Assembly: GCA_902774815.1 (NCBI GenBank)
Contig: CACYJV010000011.1
Span: 1 to 64,000, forward strand
Source: an uncultured Prevotellaceae bacterium
Lineage (GTDB): Bacteria > Bacteroidota > Bacteroidia > Bacteroidales > Bacteroidaceae
DNA length: 64,000 bases
Direction of reading: 5' to 3'
Below are positions 62,779 to 64,000 of the stretch, piece by piece. The position numbers were made by a program, and so were the translations under genes. Under the pieces are notes generated by a model. The model did not search any database. It saw only the letters and a list, made by a program, of their open reading frames with translations, and was not told the origin of the DNA. Within the stretch, counting starts at the first letter, position 1; every line of letters starts with the position of its first letter.

Positions 62779-64000
62779 TGACTATGAAGAAATATTTTGT
62801 TATTGTGGCTATGGCGTTTGCGGCTATGCCCCTGATGGCACAGGAAACCTACGAGAACGCCAAGATAGCTGCTGAAGACCTCAACGGTACGGCTCGCTAT
62901 GTGGGCATGGGTGGAGCCATGGAGGCACTTGGTGCCGACATCTCGACCATCTCTACGAACCCTGCAGGTATCGGCCTTTTCCGTAAATCGACCGTTAGTA
63001 CGTCGTTCGGACTTGTCTCCCAGCAGGATGCGGTGGAGTTCTCCAGTGGCAACAAGACCAACCTGAGCTTCGACCAGATAGGTTTTGTCTATGCAGCACG
63101 TTCGGGCGCCAAATCGTTTGTCAACTTCGGTTTCAACTACCATAAGAGCCGTAACTTCGACTTTATCCTTTCGGCTGCCGATCGTCTGGACAATGCCTCG
63201 CAGAACAAGCTCACATACGACAAGGCTTATGTGTCGGCCATTGACATTGCCCAAGGCTATGACGGCATCCTCTACAAACAGCGCGATGGCGAGCCCATCG
63301 TCAAGGATGGCGAGTTGAACTACGTGCCTGACTTCGATCGTCCCTATGTTTCTTGCAATCAGCTTGACGACATCTATGCACGTGGGTTGAACTACTATGA
63401 CATGTGGGGTTACGATCCTGCTTCGAGCTATACACTCGACCGTGCACATAAAGGCTATGTAGGTGCCTACGACTTCAACATCAGCGGTAACATCAACGAT
63501 CGTGTCTATCTGGGTATGACCATCGGACTGCGCGACGTTAACTATCGTCACTATGGCGAGTATGTAGAGCAGCTGAGTGGTCCTGATGGCAATTATCAGT
63601 TGACCGTGGCCGATGAGCGCCGTATTGATGGTGCAGGTGCCAACATCACAGCTGGCGTCATCTTCCGTCCTGTCGAGACTTCGCCGTTCCGCATGGGTCT
63701 CTCTGTGGCAACTCCGACCTGGTATGACCTCAAGACTTCCAACTATACGGAAGTGTTCGACAACACAGGTGGCAAGGACAGCTCTGGCGAAACCTATGAG
63801 TTCAAGCTCTACACGCCTTGGAAGTTCGGCCTGAGCCTTGGTCACACCGTTGGTAACTTCCTCGCTTTGGGTGCCAGCTATGAGTATGCCGACTATGCTC
63901 ATCTCGATACACGTGTCAAAACTGGTGGCTACTACGACTACTGGTATGACGACTACTATGAGGAGAGCGAGAGCGACGTGGCCATGAACGATCACACAAA
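62779..64000 (+). CDS. OmpP1/FadL-family outer-membrane transporter (partial)
   Basis: The reading frame is open from ATG 62779 (or 62785) to the right edge of the window, giving 407 residues without the C-terminus. A signal peptide (MKKYFVIVAMAFAAMPLMAQ) is followed by ARYVGMGGAMEALGADISTISTNPAGIGLFRKS, the FadL-type N-terminal segment with the NPAG motif, and then alternating beta strands (VNFGFNYHKSRNFDFILS, VYLGMTIGLRDVNYRHYGEY, MGLSVATPTWYDL). The family forms 14-strand barrels that pass hydrophobic molecules such as fatty acids or aromatic compounds across the outer membrane; the substrate here is unknown. It follows the Tyr/Trp-rich gene by 91 bases with no terminator. Confidence 0.87.

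Overview
The window looks like a chromosome segment from a Prevotella-like member of the Bacteroidales. Five things point there: many start codons are preceded by the Bacteroidetes -7 box TAnnTTTG; one secreted protein ends in a Prevotella-type C-terminal sorting signal; several DUF families are ones I associate with Bacteroidales (DUF2807, DUF4199, DUF4230, DUF5686, DUF6048, DUF6452); a Nudix-type AraR sits in the arabinose operon; and a TamL lipoprotein is present. I see no transposase, integrase, phage gene or CRISPR array.

Layout: 0.5-8.8 kb is a leftward block with an rRNA methyltransferase (RlmL-like), a PtpA/DPP IV-like serine peptidase, an S37-like peptidase, purD, a polytopic membrane protein and a DedA/YqaA protein. 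8.9-15.8 kb runs rightward: a DUF2807 lipoprotein, then a compact four-gene set (nucleotidyltransferase, ATP-grasp, CDP-alcohol phosphotransferase, HAD hydrolase) that reads like a pathway for a phospholipid or other CDP-activated polar headgroup, then a DUF5686 outer-membrane protein. 15.9-24.0 kb is a divergent glycosidase pair: a GH2 beta-galactosidase and a GH31 enzyme with FN3, discoidin, dockerin and cohesin-like modules, possibly for host O-glycans. 24.4-30.2 kb holds two DUF4230 paralogues, small envelope proteins, ribH, a TPR protein, recF and a DciA-like gene. 30.2-34.5 kb is an M3 peptidase, dCMP deaminase and S41 protease operon. 34.7-39.3 kb is a leftward set from DUF4199 and a GT2 to ApbE and a Crp/Fnr regulator. 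SRP RNA and a damaged-looking tRNA-Thr follow. 40.0-47.7 kb is a complete L-arabinose operon (galM, transporter, araR, araD, araA, araB). 48-64 kb contains a secreted T9SS-type protein with a 60-residue companion, clpC, a TrmH methyltransferase divergent from tamL, DedA, TPR, glnS, prmA, a tyrosine/tryptophan-rich secreted protein and the start of a FadL/OmpP1-like porin.

The most unusual content is between and inside the genes. Three unlinked noncoding regions carry arrays of about 9-11 imperfect 22-bp units built on the hairpin core AAGCATAGCTT or its reverse complement; most steps are exactly 22 bp although the sequence has diverged. Separately, 7-bp tandem repeats of several families fill intergenic linkers, form promoter spacers, and appear in frame inside both large glycosidases. 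Several genes have a -7 box only 4-6 bases before the start codon, which predicts leaderless mRNAs.
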